Assembly (NCBI GenBank): GCA_022579005.1
Contig: MU401481.1
Coordinates: 62,001 to 126,000 of the forward strand
Reading direction: 5' to 3'
Length of the DNA stretch: 64,000 bases
From: Poronia punctata
Taxonomy: Eukaryota > Ascomycota > Sordariomycetes > Xylariales > Xylariaceae
The position numbers and the translations under genes were made by a program. Shown in pieces: positions 47,002-58,440 of the stretch (the first letter of the stretch is position 1; each line of letters starts with the position of its first letter). The notes under the pieces are model-generated. The model was not told the DNA's origin. It saw only the letters and a program-made list of their open reading frames with translations, and made no database searches.

Positions 47002-47019
47002 GCCTGGGAACTTTTAGCA
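47002..47019 (+). repeat. Right subterminal direct repeat
   Basis: GCCTGGGAACTTTTAGCA, directly abutting the right inverted repeat. It is the partner of 43720-43737. Confidence 0.8.
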
Positions 47020-47033
47020 TGCCGAACTGGCCC
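47020..47033 (-). repeat. Right terminal inverted repeat
   Basis: The plus strand reads TGCCGAACTGGCCC, followed by TTA. It is an exact inverted copy of the left end. Confidence 0.9.
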
Positions 47034-47036
47034 TTA

Positions 47037-49723
47037 CCGTAGTACAGCGGCCAATGCCCCTCCTTGGTGTCACTTGTCCATAAGGCGGGGGGCGGGGGTC
47101 TCCATCACCATGTCTGTACAACTGGAGCTCTCCAGTTGGACAGATAGCGTGACGATTGCCGATTGTCCGGTTCCATCCTACCCCATTTCGCGTCATGCAT
47201 ATTTTAGTACCTCTGAGATACCATGTTTTACCATCTGAAATCGGGATGGGAATCCCAACCTGACACCCTGAGCCACGCCGCTTCAGCATGAGCCTGAGCC
47301 TGAGCCCTGTCCTAAAAGTACGTAAGACGCGCGTTTTCGAAAAGCCTGCATAATTTCCAATCATACCTCAGGTAGTAGTAGGTATTCTACTAACTGCATA
47401 AGAATACAGAGCGTTTATCATCAGCAACTGGATTATGGTATGCAATGATGCATTACAAGACGGTCTGTATAACTCGAGCGAACTTCCTAGGAAGTCTTTC
47501 GAGATCGTTTTACTGGGTAGAACGTAAACAAAACAGGAAAGATACATAGTAGCTCCAAGACTTCTAGCTGTTACCCTCGAAAGCCAGACTACGCTCAAGT
47601 AATACTCGTAATGTTCGGTTCCTCGGCCTTTTTGGAGCAACGCGTACTGCATTGGCCGAACCACGTGTAACGATCCTTTCGGGTGGCCTCGTCGTTGGAA
47701 CAGCAGGAGCTATAGCATCGGGTGTTCGGTAGGATGCCGGGGAAGCTATGCGTGCCGTCCATGACCCTTCTCTACCATATCTATATTCCGATAGGAGAGG
47801 GGACCTTTGGGGCTTAAGGAGTAACCATGGTTGGCTTTGTACCTGATCGATTTGAAATTCCATGTCAGTTACGCTCGGGCCAAAAAAATTGGGCTTTGGG
47901 CGTCGATAATCCAATATCACTCGAGACCTTGAAGATGAATGCAATCTTCGAAAAGACGAAGGTTTTCGCGGCCACGCGTTCTTGCCCAGGTTTCCCAAGT
48001 CCGCAGGATTGTGAACCTACTCTGAGACCACAGACTAGAGTCGTGTAGTAAAACGGCTCAAAATTGGACGGAGAGACAAGGTGCGGATATGTGATTTATG
48101 AGGCGTTCAGGACGTGGGGAGCGAGAGTGGCCGGCTTAGGGGTGGTCTTTGGTCAGGTAGATTTTCGAATCAGCATGACCAGATTTCGAAAGCTCACCAT
48201 AACTGAAACGTGATATTAAAAGTTGAGAAATATACACTAGAACATGTAGTAGAATATTTAACTATTGGAAATACAAATACAGTTTTGGACTTACCTCCGG
48301 GGGCTTGCAATACGGTTTAGTCTGTCCCAAGATAATAAATGTCCGGGCGGCATATATCTACGACAATATCCTTTATCGTCGAATGTCAGGACCAATACTA
48401 ATAGCAAGGAGTATGATATGCTATATTCGTCTAGATTTCCAACAAGCCCTGCGGGCTCCTCTAGAACTGTCAACCCCGGTCATGTGTAAGATATTCCTAG
48501 GTGTCCCGTTGAGTACTTATACAATACGCCGGATCTCGCACTTACCTATACACTCGACGATAACGAGAGAATTCCGTTGAAGAACGCAGCGCTCAAAATA
48601 TCAGCGACTTTAAGCACAAGAGGGCCCAACTCGAGGCCTATAGGTAAGCTTTGCTACGGCAAAAGGTACCTAACTCGACTGAAGCAAGTAGACTACTTAC
48701 TGGACTTGCTGGCCTCGAAATACTAGGTAGATCGTCTTCCAATGGGTCTGGTACATATCGAAATCTTCTTCAGGCGGCATAGGCGGATTTTTGATTTCGA
48801 GTCCTACGCAGAGTCTCCCAATAGGGACAACAAATCAGCATCGGGAGGTAGGTACGCCCCATCAAAAATAAAATATTCGATATCCTGGCAACTAGGGTAG
48901 GTAGTCAATCTCGTGAGCGACTTATAGTAAATCGCCTTATCGCTTACTTTAGCATGAAGAAAGGTACTAAGAATAGTAAGTAGTATTATCTTACCACGTG
49001 GTGCCTCCGACATGCTCATTCCAACATAGTAGGTTAGGTATGCTAGGCTACTAGTAAGAAAGATAAATACTCAGGGTTGCCGCCCTTGATCAAGTAGGTA
49101 CCTCAGGGCTCATACATAGCTCGACAGTCGTGTAAGATACACGCGTACATATTCTACTACCGCTCTGTCAACAAGGAGAAACTTTACACTGCTTATATGC
49201 AAGTCACTACAGATACCCCATGAAACCCAACATACACTGAACCACTGCAAATACTTTTCATATTGAGTACTTATCGAAAAGCCTCACTAGGGCACAAGCA
49301 CTGAGGTGCTGGGCTATGAAATAGGAATACTAACAAATGTTGGAGTAGTTAGAGCTTGCTTTCGATGTCTGAGTCATCAACGCCCGTCCATCCCTAACAA
49401 ATCGAGGAAACGACGGGTTTCCAATCTCGACGGAAAGGAAGCGCTGTTGACCTAGAAGACGACCAACAAGCCGCCAGCTGATGAAAACTATCCACCCCAA
49501 AACCGATCCTCCATACGCCGAAACTCCGAGCATGGTATCATATATCCACCGTAGCAACACCATAAAAGAAAAACCCAGACAAAGAACGGAAAAAGATGGC
49601 GACCGTAATCTTTTCACACGAGTACCCCGTAAAATAAAACGAACGCAGGTGCAATGGTTGGAGGTACAGAGCTGTATCTGCTTCGAAACAGATTGCACCA
49701 GCGGAGCAGTGACAATCGCATCA
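47037..49723. other. Region between the DNA transposon and the ING gene
   Basis: Composition returns to normal directly after the right TTA. The region holds one candidate frame (47564-47998, listed separately) and, at its right side, the 3' UTR of the ING gene. Otherwise I see no gene, RNA or repeat. Confidence 0.5.
47564..47998 (-). CDS. Candidate orphan ORF, unrecognised
   Basis: A 144-codon open frame lies on the minus strand, open back to a TAG at 48019-48017. It has no ATG near its start: the first in-frame Met is about residue 46 (TDMEFQIDQ). An upstream spliced exon would be needed, for instance through the acceptor TCTCAG just upstream. The sequence is Arg/Ser/Pro-rich (WPRKPSSFRRLHSSSRSR, then KRPRNRTLRVLLERS), basic, with no domain or membrane segment I know. 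It could equally be a chance frame next to a transposon. Low confidence. Confidence 0.22.
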   Translation of the reverse strand: MGNLGKNAWPRKPSSFRRLHSSSRSRVILDYRRPKPNFFGPSVTDMEFQIDQVQSQPWLLLKPQRSPLLSEYRYGREGSWTARIASPASYRTPDAIAPAVPTTRPPERIVTRGSANAVRVAPKRPRNRTLRVLLERSLAFEGNS

Positions 49724-52398
49724 TCACATCTTAATGCCACGCGATGTGACCTCGCCACGTTCCCCGATATTCAGTAGAATCCGGCATTGAGGGCAATACC
49801 ACTTCGTCGTCCGTGCCGGTATCTCTGAAAGCCCCACGCACTCGAGGTGGAACCATTCTTTCTCGCAATTCTATTTGTTCGCACAAAGTTAATGTCCGCT
49901 ACCACTTGTCACTCAGGACCAGAAAGGCTGTAGCGGCGGTGGCTTGAACTTACATCGATATTATCACATTGAATCATGGTGCCAAAACTGACCCTGTTGC
50001 AGAGGCAGTACTTGGGCTCTTCCGGGTCGATTATGTTCCCGTCGTCGTCCACTTCTACCTCTACTTCAGGCTCCGGATGTTGATTGGCGCCCTTGTCCTT
50101 CTTAGTATTGCCGCGGGCCTTCTTTCGTGGCGCTGCCTTGCGCTTTCCTATAGCGCTAGTTCCGCCCGAATTCGTAGTGACTACCCCAGGCGCAGGCCGT
50201 TTAGCACGCTTGCTGGGCTGACGCACTTCGGGGGCCGGAGTGTTGCGTGCGGTGCTAGCGCGTCTAGGCCTGTCGGAAGCTAGACTAGGGGGTGGTTCCT
50301 GGCTTGGCGCCTTTCCTCGAGACACTGGCCGCCGTGACGGTGCCGGCTGTGGTTGAGGTGGTGGCGGTGGCTGCTCCATAATGGGTACTGTGACAGGCGT
50401 ACTGCTGCGAGAGTTGCTCGTCTGCTTATAATTGCTCGCAGAGGGCTGCGCAGTTTGCCGAGTTTCCCGTTTAGGTAGCTCCCGAGCTGGGGGGAGGATA
50501 GGGGTGGTGGAGGTCTTGACCGGGGGCGGAACCGGTGTTTCTGCCGGAGGTTTTGTAGGGACGGTTGTGGTGATGGAGGGTGGCACCGGACTGCTTTGCC
50601 CAGAAGAGGCGGCCGTCCTTGCAGCCACAACAGAGGAGTCCGATGAGATGGACATTGGCAAGGGCACCGGAACGGGTGTCTTGGACGTGAAAGCGGCCCT
50701 GCCTAACTGTGGAACTGGGACCGGAGTCTCAATCGGGGCAGCCGGTGGGGCGGCAATGCCATTGGATTGTGGAGGTGCCGACGGTGGACGTGGGGCAATT
50801 TGAGGAGGGGGGACTGGTGTTTCGGTCTTGGTCCGCTTGATCTGCGGCTTGTCGCCTTGGGCGGGCGCTGGGGCCGGTGTTTGACTCGAAGATGCATTGT
50901 CCGCACCCTGGGCCTTCTCGGGGACTGGAGTCACTGAGGTGGAGTCGCGCTTCCGCTTTTTCACCTTGGTCTTGGTCGAGCCCTTCCCTTGCGTTTGCCC
51001 GTTCTCTTGTGTCTTGTCATGAGAACTCCCGGCCACTGATGGTGAGGCCTCCGAGTTCATAAAGATCCGAGCAGCTTCTGCCATCTTCCTAGCCGACTCT
51101 TCTGCTTCCTCAGCAGCCATCCGTGCCAAAGTCTCGCGTTTGAGTTTCTTGGCCTCGTTTAACTTCATTCCACGGTTGCTGAGCTGAACCTCGTCGGCTG
51201 TCAATGCATCTGCACTTATGGCGCCTTCGGGTGGATGTGGGACGCCGGATTCGGCATCCACTACAGGGGCCGGCAAAGTAGGTTCGAACGGCTTCCCCTC
51301 CTCCTTGGCTTTCTTCTGAGCGTCCTTGAAGGCTTCCACGCCACGGCCTAGGTTTTTCAACTCCCGCGCAATCATAGTGTCGCTTGGGATCCACTGCGCA
51401 TTCTTTTTCATCCTTTTCCGCAGTTTTGCCAGTTCGTACTGGGTTAGTTGAAGCCATGGCGCATCTGTGCTACCTGGAATAGCATTGTCGGGAGGGGGCT
51501 TGAGCTTCGCCAGGGCTATACTAGTAGAGACAGGAGATGGCCCAAGATCCCCCGAAGGTGGTTGTTGTTGTTGAAGTTGTTGTTGTTGATGTTGTTGTTG
51601 ACGGGGCTGCTTTTGAGGCTTGGGTTGTTTGGGCGTCTTGGCAGGCTTCACAAGCTTAATGCGAGGTCCCCCTTCGGGAGCTGTTCGTCGTGGGGGAGAC
51701 ACTGAGATTTCCCCCTCTGAACTATCATCGCTAGAGCCACTGTTATACACGTTAAAATCTACCTCGTGTGGGCCGAGAACCTCGCCTGGGACAATGATCC
51801 GCTGCGGCCGCATCTTCTCCCCGTTACTGTCCAGTCGGAGGGTAATCTTGGGACCACGGACCATCTGTGGCGACTTGGACTGAACAGGGCTCTTTGGCCC
51901 TTGTTCTTCCACAGTGGGGAAGTTATCGCGCATTGTCTGTAGTTTAGCCAGGATGATCTTGGCTCGATTGTTGTGCCTTGCGACAGTCTCCCGCATGCGA
52001 TAAGCCTCAGCAAGGGAGTATGCGCGAGCGCTAAGTGCATGGCCGAGATGATCAGATACATCGGCACGAAGCTTTGTAGGATCCGGACGTTCGTCGAGCG
52101 GGAGGGTCGGTAGCTTTCCCCAAGTCTTGGTGAGCTCATTGACAGTCCTGGATGCTTCGAGATAGGTGCTGTCAAGCTGACCGATTAAGGTAAGTGAGCG
52201 ATGCATATCGGCCGGGAGGTGCTCGGTGAAGTCGAGAAAATCGGTAACGGTGGCTTGTGCATCTGGGTCGGCGCGCATGGACAGAGGTTCGAGCTGGTTG
52301 CCAACCGGGTTCATCGGCTGTATAGCTGGATGTCTTGGGGAGATGTCCCCCTCAAGCTCTCCGGGGCCGGTCGCGTTGGATGGCAGTGCAGAAGCCAT
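49724..52398 (-). CDS. ING-family PHD-finger chromatin protein (Pho23/Yng-like)
   Basis: This is a nuclear subunit of a histone acetyltransferase or deacetylase complex that reads H3K4me3. Exons are 52398-49954 and 49870-49724, joined across an 83-base intron (GTAAGT...AAATAG); the product is 863 residues. The N-terminal ING helical domain is seen as TDFLDFTEHLPADMHRSLTLI through the following dimer helices (about 25-140). The C-terminal PHD finger spans about 798-845, with CLC at 798-800, IQC at 811, and after the intron NCEKEWFHLECVGL and WYCPQC: the full Cys4-His-Cys3 set. The intron cuts the finger between its second and third zinc-ligand pairs. In between are about 600 disordered residues with poly-Gln (51561-51602) and many TPVPxP motifs, much longer than yeast Pho23 or Yng2. 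Which of the three fungal ING paralogs it is remains unsure; the DFLDFTEHLP start favours Pho23. I use the ATG at 52398. Confidence 0.93.
51561..51602 (-). repeat. Poly-Gln coding trinucleotide repeat in the ING gene
   Basis: GTT/TTG repeats on the plus strand encode QQQHQQQQLQQQQ on the minus strand. Units are interrupted by AAG and GAT. Confidence 0.85.
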
Positions 52399-53268
52399 GG
52401 TTGGCGTATGCAAAACAAGTAGACCGTCTGATGTGAGGTTTTATCATGTTAATACGGACGGAACACAGGTATTTTGTCATATAGCTGGTACACTTGATAT
52501 TTATAGAAGGTGGGAGGGGGTAGGTTAGCTTACGTTGCGTACGTGTTTTAAGGTTGTCGTGACTTCAAGGTTGAAGCGTGTTAGGTAGATATATATTGGA
52601 TAGAAGGATAATCGAAAAGAAGCTTTAGCTATCCGAGTTATGTGTCAGCCTAGCATAATTGGTATTGCCGGGGTGGGTGGACCTGTCTACCTAGGCCCTA
52701 TACCTTATCATACCTATGCAACTCTTGTTTTTTGACAGTTGAGTGTACGATATGGCATCTACGAGTACAACGCATATCTAGGTACTTGTACTGTGCACAG
52801 CTTGGCGACTTATTAGCAAGTTTTGACGTATATTGAATGTAAAAAGGCACATCTAGGCTTTCAAATACAACATATATGCTTGTTGTGTACATCAATATCA
52901 TTTTCAACACGCTCAGACCCTGTCCATATTAGAATTTCCAAGATATGTCCTTAAGTAAGAGTTTTAACTGGTAGTCTTTAATCTTTATATTTGTAGTAAC
53001 AAGATCTGCTCCTAGTATAAGGGCCATGGTTATAACGCCTGGCTGTCGGGAGTATTCACACCTACACGGCACAACGCAATTGCATAAAAATCAACAATAA
53101 TAAGCATTCGTCCTTAGCCAGTATCCATATACACCGATGAAGAATTAGGTTCAAACCGGCAGACACCAATATCCTTACACCAGTCCTCCTTTGGTAACTG
53201 TCTTTCCCAAGCCTGGTTTTGGCAATAATTACATCTCTCCAGCCCCTTGTCTAGACAAAGGTAATAGC
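52399..53268. other. Intergenic region ING/membrane protein
   Basis: This 870-base gap should hold the ING promoter (right of its start) and the 3' UTR of the next minus-strand gene. No frame is supported. Confidence 0.6.
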
Positions 53269-54590
53269 TCAGACGCTTCCAACTGCGGATAGTGCCAAGC
53301 CCGTAACTGCAGCTGCGAACACCCAAACACTGCTCCAAGCGGCGGCACCCAGCGTCTCGACACCCCGGATCGTGAGGCGCGTCTGTAAAAACGTGTTGAC
53401 GCCCGTGACAAACATGACCAACGCTGTTCGTTTCATGGCAACCTTGGTCTGAGACGACCAGCCTAGAAGGTTCCATCTCACCGTTTCCCGCAGGTTAGCT
53501 TTGACAGGGTCGAATGCCTCATTCTCAGCATCTGCCAAGGTGCGTCCAGTAGCCTCGGCCGGCGTGAATATGAAGACACGCGCTGCGAATCCGAGCGCAA
53601 GGGTCACGGGTAGAAGACCGATGTAGGTGGACTCATGAGCACGCACTATCGAAGGCAGGTTTGCAAAGTAGACAACCAAGTAGGTAGGAAGATAGGTCGC
53701 GTAGGCAAAGAGCAAGGTGACGCTGTAGATGGTACCGGCAAGCAGTGTTGTAAGGAGCGCAATAGGCTTGTCAGTGATGATATCGGCATTCGGCAGAGCG
53801 GTAGGGTTGGCGTGGACGCGAGCTAACGGACGCAGCAGACGGAATGGGATGTAAGTGGCCAATGTCTCAATGACAACGGTAACGAGGAGCGCATACGGCG
53901 GGGTCTCGTAATGCGCATAGAGGAGATAGAGCTGTGCGCAATCGTTTGTCAGCATCATGGTCGATATGGTTGGGCGGCGTCGCAACGCATCGTGGGGGCT
54001 GTCACTTACAGGAGGTCCATGAGCCAAGAGGTTGAGGGCGGTGATGTCATATCCGTCATATTCACCGTACCACCCAAGCGCGAGTTCGAAGCTGTCGCGT
54101 CCAGAAAAGTTAGCGCATGGCGCGGAGTAAAGAAAGTTTGTAAAATTGACAACCCATCTCAAGGCTTGTAGGCAGCTAAAAGAGCTAAGAGTTTGGTAGA
54201 AAGTACGCACAGTCGCCAGAAAGATATAGCTCCAACCTCCGCCCAAGTTCCCAGGAGTCGCGAATGTGTGGCTAGAACTCCTTTCGTGAAGGGCAACGAG
54301 AGTGAATAACCTAGCGCAGATATCACAAAGCTGAGAACAGCGACAAGGGGAAACTGTAGTGCCGTCGGTAGTCTGGATTGCGATTTGGTCTCGGAGCGGT
54401 GGACTGTGGGCTTCTCGATCTTCGAAATGGTAACGGTAGTGGTTTTGTTTGGCGCGTCGTTATTCGCATCTTTGCTTTGAGAAGCTGGAGAAGCGACTGC
54501 CGAAGAGACTTGTTCTTTTAGAGTGCCGGTCCCCGTTGCCGCCGCCGCTTCTGCTTCCGCTACAGCCTTATCCTGGCGTCTGGTTCGCAT
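53269..54590 (-). CDS. Uncharacterised fungal multi-pass membrane protein
   Basis: I infer three exons, 54590-54211, 54091-54010 and 53931-53269, giving 374 residues. The introns are GTGCGT...GACAG (119 bases) and GTAAGT...GCACAG (78 bases, stop-free). The first junction gives FWRL|FELALGWYGEYDGYD, matching a pattern I recall in conserved filamentous-fungal proteins of unknown function. The N-terminal 75 residues are hydrophilic (Lys/Ala/Ser). Hydrophobic segments follow: LPTALQFPLVAVLSFVISAL, LYLLYAHYETPPYALLVTVV, IALLTTLLAGTIYSVTLLFA, the TYIGLLPVTLALGFAARVFI region, and a final VWVFAAAVTGLALSAVGSV, so about five to six membrane spans. No catalytic motif is seen. The start (MRTRRQDKAV) is the first ATG of the frame. 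Membrane location is well supported; function is unknown. Confidence 0.83.
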
Positions 54591-56070
54591 AGTTGCCTTG
54601 TCTGGTCGAGAATAGCAAGAGCAGGATACACTTTGTCTGAGAGTATAAGTGAGAAGAAAATAGGTAGGTAGAAGTGAAGCGGTTTAAGGCGATGGTACCA
54701 AAGTAGATAGCGGACACGGCACACTACAGCCCAACGTTTATTTTGCTGCCGCGATGATGGTATTATGAAAATTTGGGTGTTGTTTTTATTGTACGTATTG
54801 GTAATAGTGTGAAAATGTGGAAAGGTACATGTACTTAGGTAGAGGAGGGGCAGACGACAGTTAGGTACCTCATCTAGTAGGTTTGATCTGAGTCGACTGA
54901 ACACAAAAACCGCTGCTAAAAGTGCCCATGTATTTACAAAAACGGCTATGGTATCTTTAATGAAATGAAATACAGCTATTTATTATCTATATTGCAGGTA
55001 AAATGAAGTTATAGACCACGGGCTTGATACAATGCTTCTCCTTACATGTATCAAGGTGTATAAAAGATGCTGGTACATAATGTATGCGTCTGATGTACAT
55101 AAGCTTTACCTAGGTCGGTCTCTTTCCAATCTAGGTAGGGCACGGCCGGCTCCTCGTTATTAGCTCCTCCTCCACCAGTGACGTGATATATCTAGCTTTC
55201 GCTATCAATCTAGATCTTGTATTCACTGCTCTACCTAACCTTACTCTATCATAACCATATGTACTCAAGTAGAGGCTCACTTAAACCCCCACAGTTGATC
55301 GCCCAGCTTGATTTTAATAAATCCAGTAGCTCCTCATAAGATGACTTGGCCGTCCAGTGTTGTTTCTCTTCGTCTTTTCCTGCTCAACTAGTGATTTGGT
55401 TCCTGTTTCCTTCGGACTAACGACCACTACCTACAGTAATACACGTACTTGAAAAGAGGAACATCCACTTTGTTTGATGTTTAATCTGCAGAACCCTGAT
55501 GCAAATATCGTTTGTCCATATTGCCTTGCAAATGTCAGTAAACAGCAATAGTGCTGTTGTATTAAAGCCTGCCTGACGTCAGTACCGTTGGCGATGAGAT
55601 GCGGCCAGTTAAGCTACCTACTTCGGAAATCATATCACTTTTTCCATATAACGCAAACAGGCACTTTTCGTTTCCAGTCGCCCTGTGCATATATTCGCAT
55701 GTTGGTCAGAGTTCACTCATTGGTTTTCTTTTGATACAAAAGGAGTGCATTAGCCATACACTCATGTGACCCTCAGGCTTGTTCGACAGCCATCTTGCAA
55801 ATTCCAACTTTATCATCATATCTCTGGCGTTCGCTCGACGCTCCCTCCGAACCTCACTTTAACCTCGTGGAGATTGCTTTCAGTTGTCACACCTGAAGGC
55901 CACCACTCTTCGGTGCCAAGGTCTCGGCGGCGGAGCGAACCGTCCAAAATCCCCCAAAATTCAAATACAACAATTCGGTATATGTAGTTGTGGTACAAAG
56001 GAAACATAAAAACCCATACATCATTTCACGTCGCAGCCGACATGACTTCCAAGCCAATGACGTTAATCGC
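54591..56070. other. Intergenic region membrane protein/C2H2 protein
   Basis: This 1.48 kb stretch holds the promoter of the membrane-protein gene and, on its right, the 3' UTR of the C2H2 gene. Overlapping frames near 55766-56090 are short and show no domain. Nothing else is seen. Confidence 0.55.
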
Positions 56071-57709
56071 TCATTCCTCCATCCGCCCAAACATCATGTC
56101 GTCGTCTTCCTCGCTGCTCCGTGCCGTGGCACGCCGGTCCTCCTCCTCTTCGTCCAATACGCTATCCTCGCTGTCCTCCATCTTAACATCGACCGTGCGG
56201 CGTATTTCGCCCCGGGTGAAGCTTTCTGGCATTTGTTGGGCCGAATAACTGCTGATAATGCTGTGGCTATTGAAGCCGGTTTGGTCCAGGTATCGGGCAG
56301 GCAAAGGCGGCACCGGAGGCGCGTCCTCCGGCAGACGTGCATCTCGATTTCCTTGGTTGCTGCCGAAGCTGCAGCTAAGCAATTCAACTGCTGCAGCAAG
56401 GTCACGGTCTTCCTGGCCGGTGTTGTTCATCCCGGACGACAGGGGACGGCGATCCGAACTGCCATGGCGGTTATGGCTAAAGGCGGCCCTGTGGGGCACG
56501 CTACCAGGTAGAAAGGAACCTGATATAGGTTGATGCGACTGATATGAACGCGAATAGTTGCTGCCGGAACTCAGGCGCTTTGGCGCATCTCGGTAAGTAA
56601 ATGCATTACTTGCAATGAATCCCTCCTGGGGCGGCGGTGTTGTGTCAGCGGAACTGTGTCCGTCCTCCATGTGTTCTGAATAGCCGGAAGCAGTTGGTGA
56701 CGCGGACCCCGTCTCACTGGCGAAATCCTTGGTCGATTCCGGCGGGGTGGCGGACTCCTTCGTGTTCATTGCTACTAAAACAGATGCTGCTTCAAGCAGC
56801 TGCACCTGTTGGTGCTTAGAGATGAGGAGCTTCGACGTATAGGACCATTCGGGAGTGTGTTCCCACCTGACAAGTAAAGCGTCAACATAGGTTCACGTCA
56901 AGTACTGGGGCTGGGTGGTATGTAGCCGGATCCTCGGGCCACTCGAAACGAAGATATCATCATCCAGCGGCCTGGGCAAGGGCTTGCAGGGGAAAGGCAG
57001 CGGGGAAGAAAATGGGCACAAACAAATGCTTTGTCAAGCAGCTGCTATGCTTGTATCCTTTTCCACATTTGTCACAGCGAACCTCGACGCGGTTGCTCTT
57101 CCTGCCCTCTTTGGTGAGAGGCTGGCCATCGCTAGCGCGCCGGATCCTCGCCTTCTGGAACCCTCCTAACCCTTCATTCCCGGACATATCATTGGAGTCA
57201 TCGTCAATGGCACTCTCCTGTCCCTCCGCCTTTGCGTTCAGGGCAAACCGATGGGATGGGAGGCTACCCGGTGGTGAAGGTAGGCTTCCGGCAATAGCCG
57301 CGCGGGCGGCGGCAGACTTGGACATGGACATGGTGCTCCGGCGGGCGTGGACGGCAATGGGCAAGGAAGCAACCTTGTCGCCTCCCTCTTGCAGAGCGGC
57401 AACAACAGCAGCAGCATTCGCGGTAGGGTTGGTCATACTCTTTCGCCGAGTCACGCGGTGGGTAGAGCTGTGTGTGCCGGACAAAGCAGATAGGGAGTGG
57501 GAATTGTTCCGAGAATGAGAAGAAGGCCGGGAAGACGACAAGCCTGATGCAGAGCTAATCGATTGACGGTGTTGGGTCAATGGCCTCGTGGCCGTCTGGA
57601 TTTCCTGCACAGTTTGGCACATAGAAGGTCAGCAAAGTCGTATTCGTCCAAGAGTCATCCCCGTTAGGCAGGCATCAAGCTGCGGGTTCGTTACCTTTGA
57701 AGAGGCCAT
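56071..57709 (-). CDS. C2H2 zinc-finger protein, probable transcription factor
   Basis: I infer three exons: 57709-57695 (MASSK), 57604-57024 and 56866-56071, giving 463 residues. Introns are GTAACG...TGCAG (90 bases) and GTTTGT...TGTCAG (157 bases; weaker donor). One C2H2 finger is present, CDKCGKGYKHSSCLTKHLWEH (Cys-x2-Cys-x12-His-x3-His), directly followed by TPEWSYTSKLLISKHQQ and LLEAASVLVAMN, a block conserved in a filamentous-fungal family. The second intron cuts between the two zinc-binding histidines. The N-terminal part is Ser/Arg/Ala-rich, with a possible basic nuclear signal before the finger (KEGRKSNR). The C terminus is Ser-rich and ends strongly acidic (EDSEDSVLDEEEEDRR), as activation regions often are. 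DNA target and process are unknown. A single finger leaves open an RNA or protein-binding role. Confidence 0.9.
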
Positions 57710-58440
57710 TGCCGAACACGTGAAATCAACCCCCGACAAAATTAAGCAGTAGAACGTAGGCGATCCGTCTCACTTTTTGTCAAATAATTAAGATTACAGC
57801 GGGTAGAACAAGCAAGAGGAGAAGAAGCAAATATGCACTGGTACAGCAAGAAATAGGGTGTTGGTCGAGTGGGCGAATATGGTGTGTGGTGGAGGACAAG
57901 CAACAAGGGTTATGTGGTGTAAAGCGAGTGGAAAGACGAAATACTAGACAATTACTAGTAGGATTGGCACTGTCTGCTGACTGGAAGTAAAAATTATTTT
58001 TTTATTCAAAACTTATGAGCAATTGGGAAAGAACAAAGATAGCTGATAGCACAAAAGGGTTCCAGAATCCAAGTAATCAAGCAGGCAAGCAAGCAAGAGA
58101 GTGACGGAGAATGAGAGGCGGCAATTAAGGAAGTGGTGGCATGTACCATATCCAGCGTAGCATAGACAGACTACCTACTTGATACATCCAGCAAGGCAGG
58201 TACACGTAAACCACACTTCCGAAAGTCTGTGGTAGATGGAAGTATACAGTATAAGGTAATAATCAACTAGGCCCCAAACTCCAGACAACAAGCCCCTGCA
58301 CGGTATGGAATGGAATGGAATGGAATTGTTTAACGTCGTCGCGGAGGCTAGGCCCACTCGCGGTCACACCCGAAGTGTATAGGACGTAGCAAGCTCTAAT
58401 CTATACTATCTAATACAAGCCACATGCTAAGCTACAAGTA
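57710..58440. other. Promoter side of the C2H2 gene
   Basis: This 731-base region, of normal composition, lies upstream of the minus-strand C2H2 gene. It contains a (TGGAA)4 repeat at 58306-58325. It ends where AT-rich transposon DNA starts, near 58440. Confidence 0.55.

Larger units (their letters stand above)
43691..47036. mobile_element. Decayed TIR DNA transposon with TTA duplication (PIF/Harbinger-like)
   Basis: The element is 3340 bases long (43694-47033). Its ends are perfect 14-base inverted repeats, GGGCCAGTTCGGCA at 43694-43707 and its complement at 47020-47033. They are flanked by TTA at 43691-43693 and TTA at 47034-47036. A three-base TTA duplication with GGG-starting ends is typical of PIF/Harbinger elements; this family assignment is inference. 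Between the ends nearly all C and G have been lost, no open frame survives, and I cannot read any transposase. The AT collapse begins and ends within about 60-120 bases of the two termini. C remains almost only after A or G (see findings). A related 18-base motif repeats near both ends in the same direction. Confidence 0.85.

Noticed and set aside
43694..47033. Classical CpA-directed RIP as the explanation of the AT collapse
   Set aside because: CA and TG dinucleotides remain common inside the block while TC/GA and CC are almost gone, so the simple CpA model does not fit.
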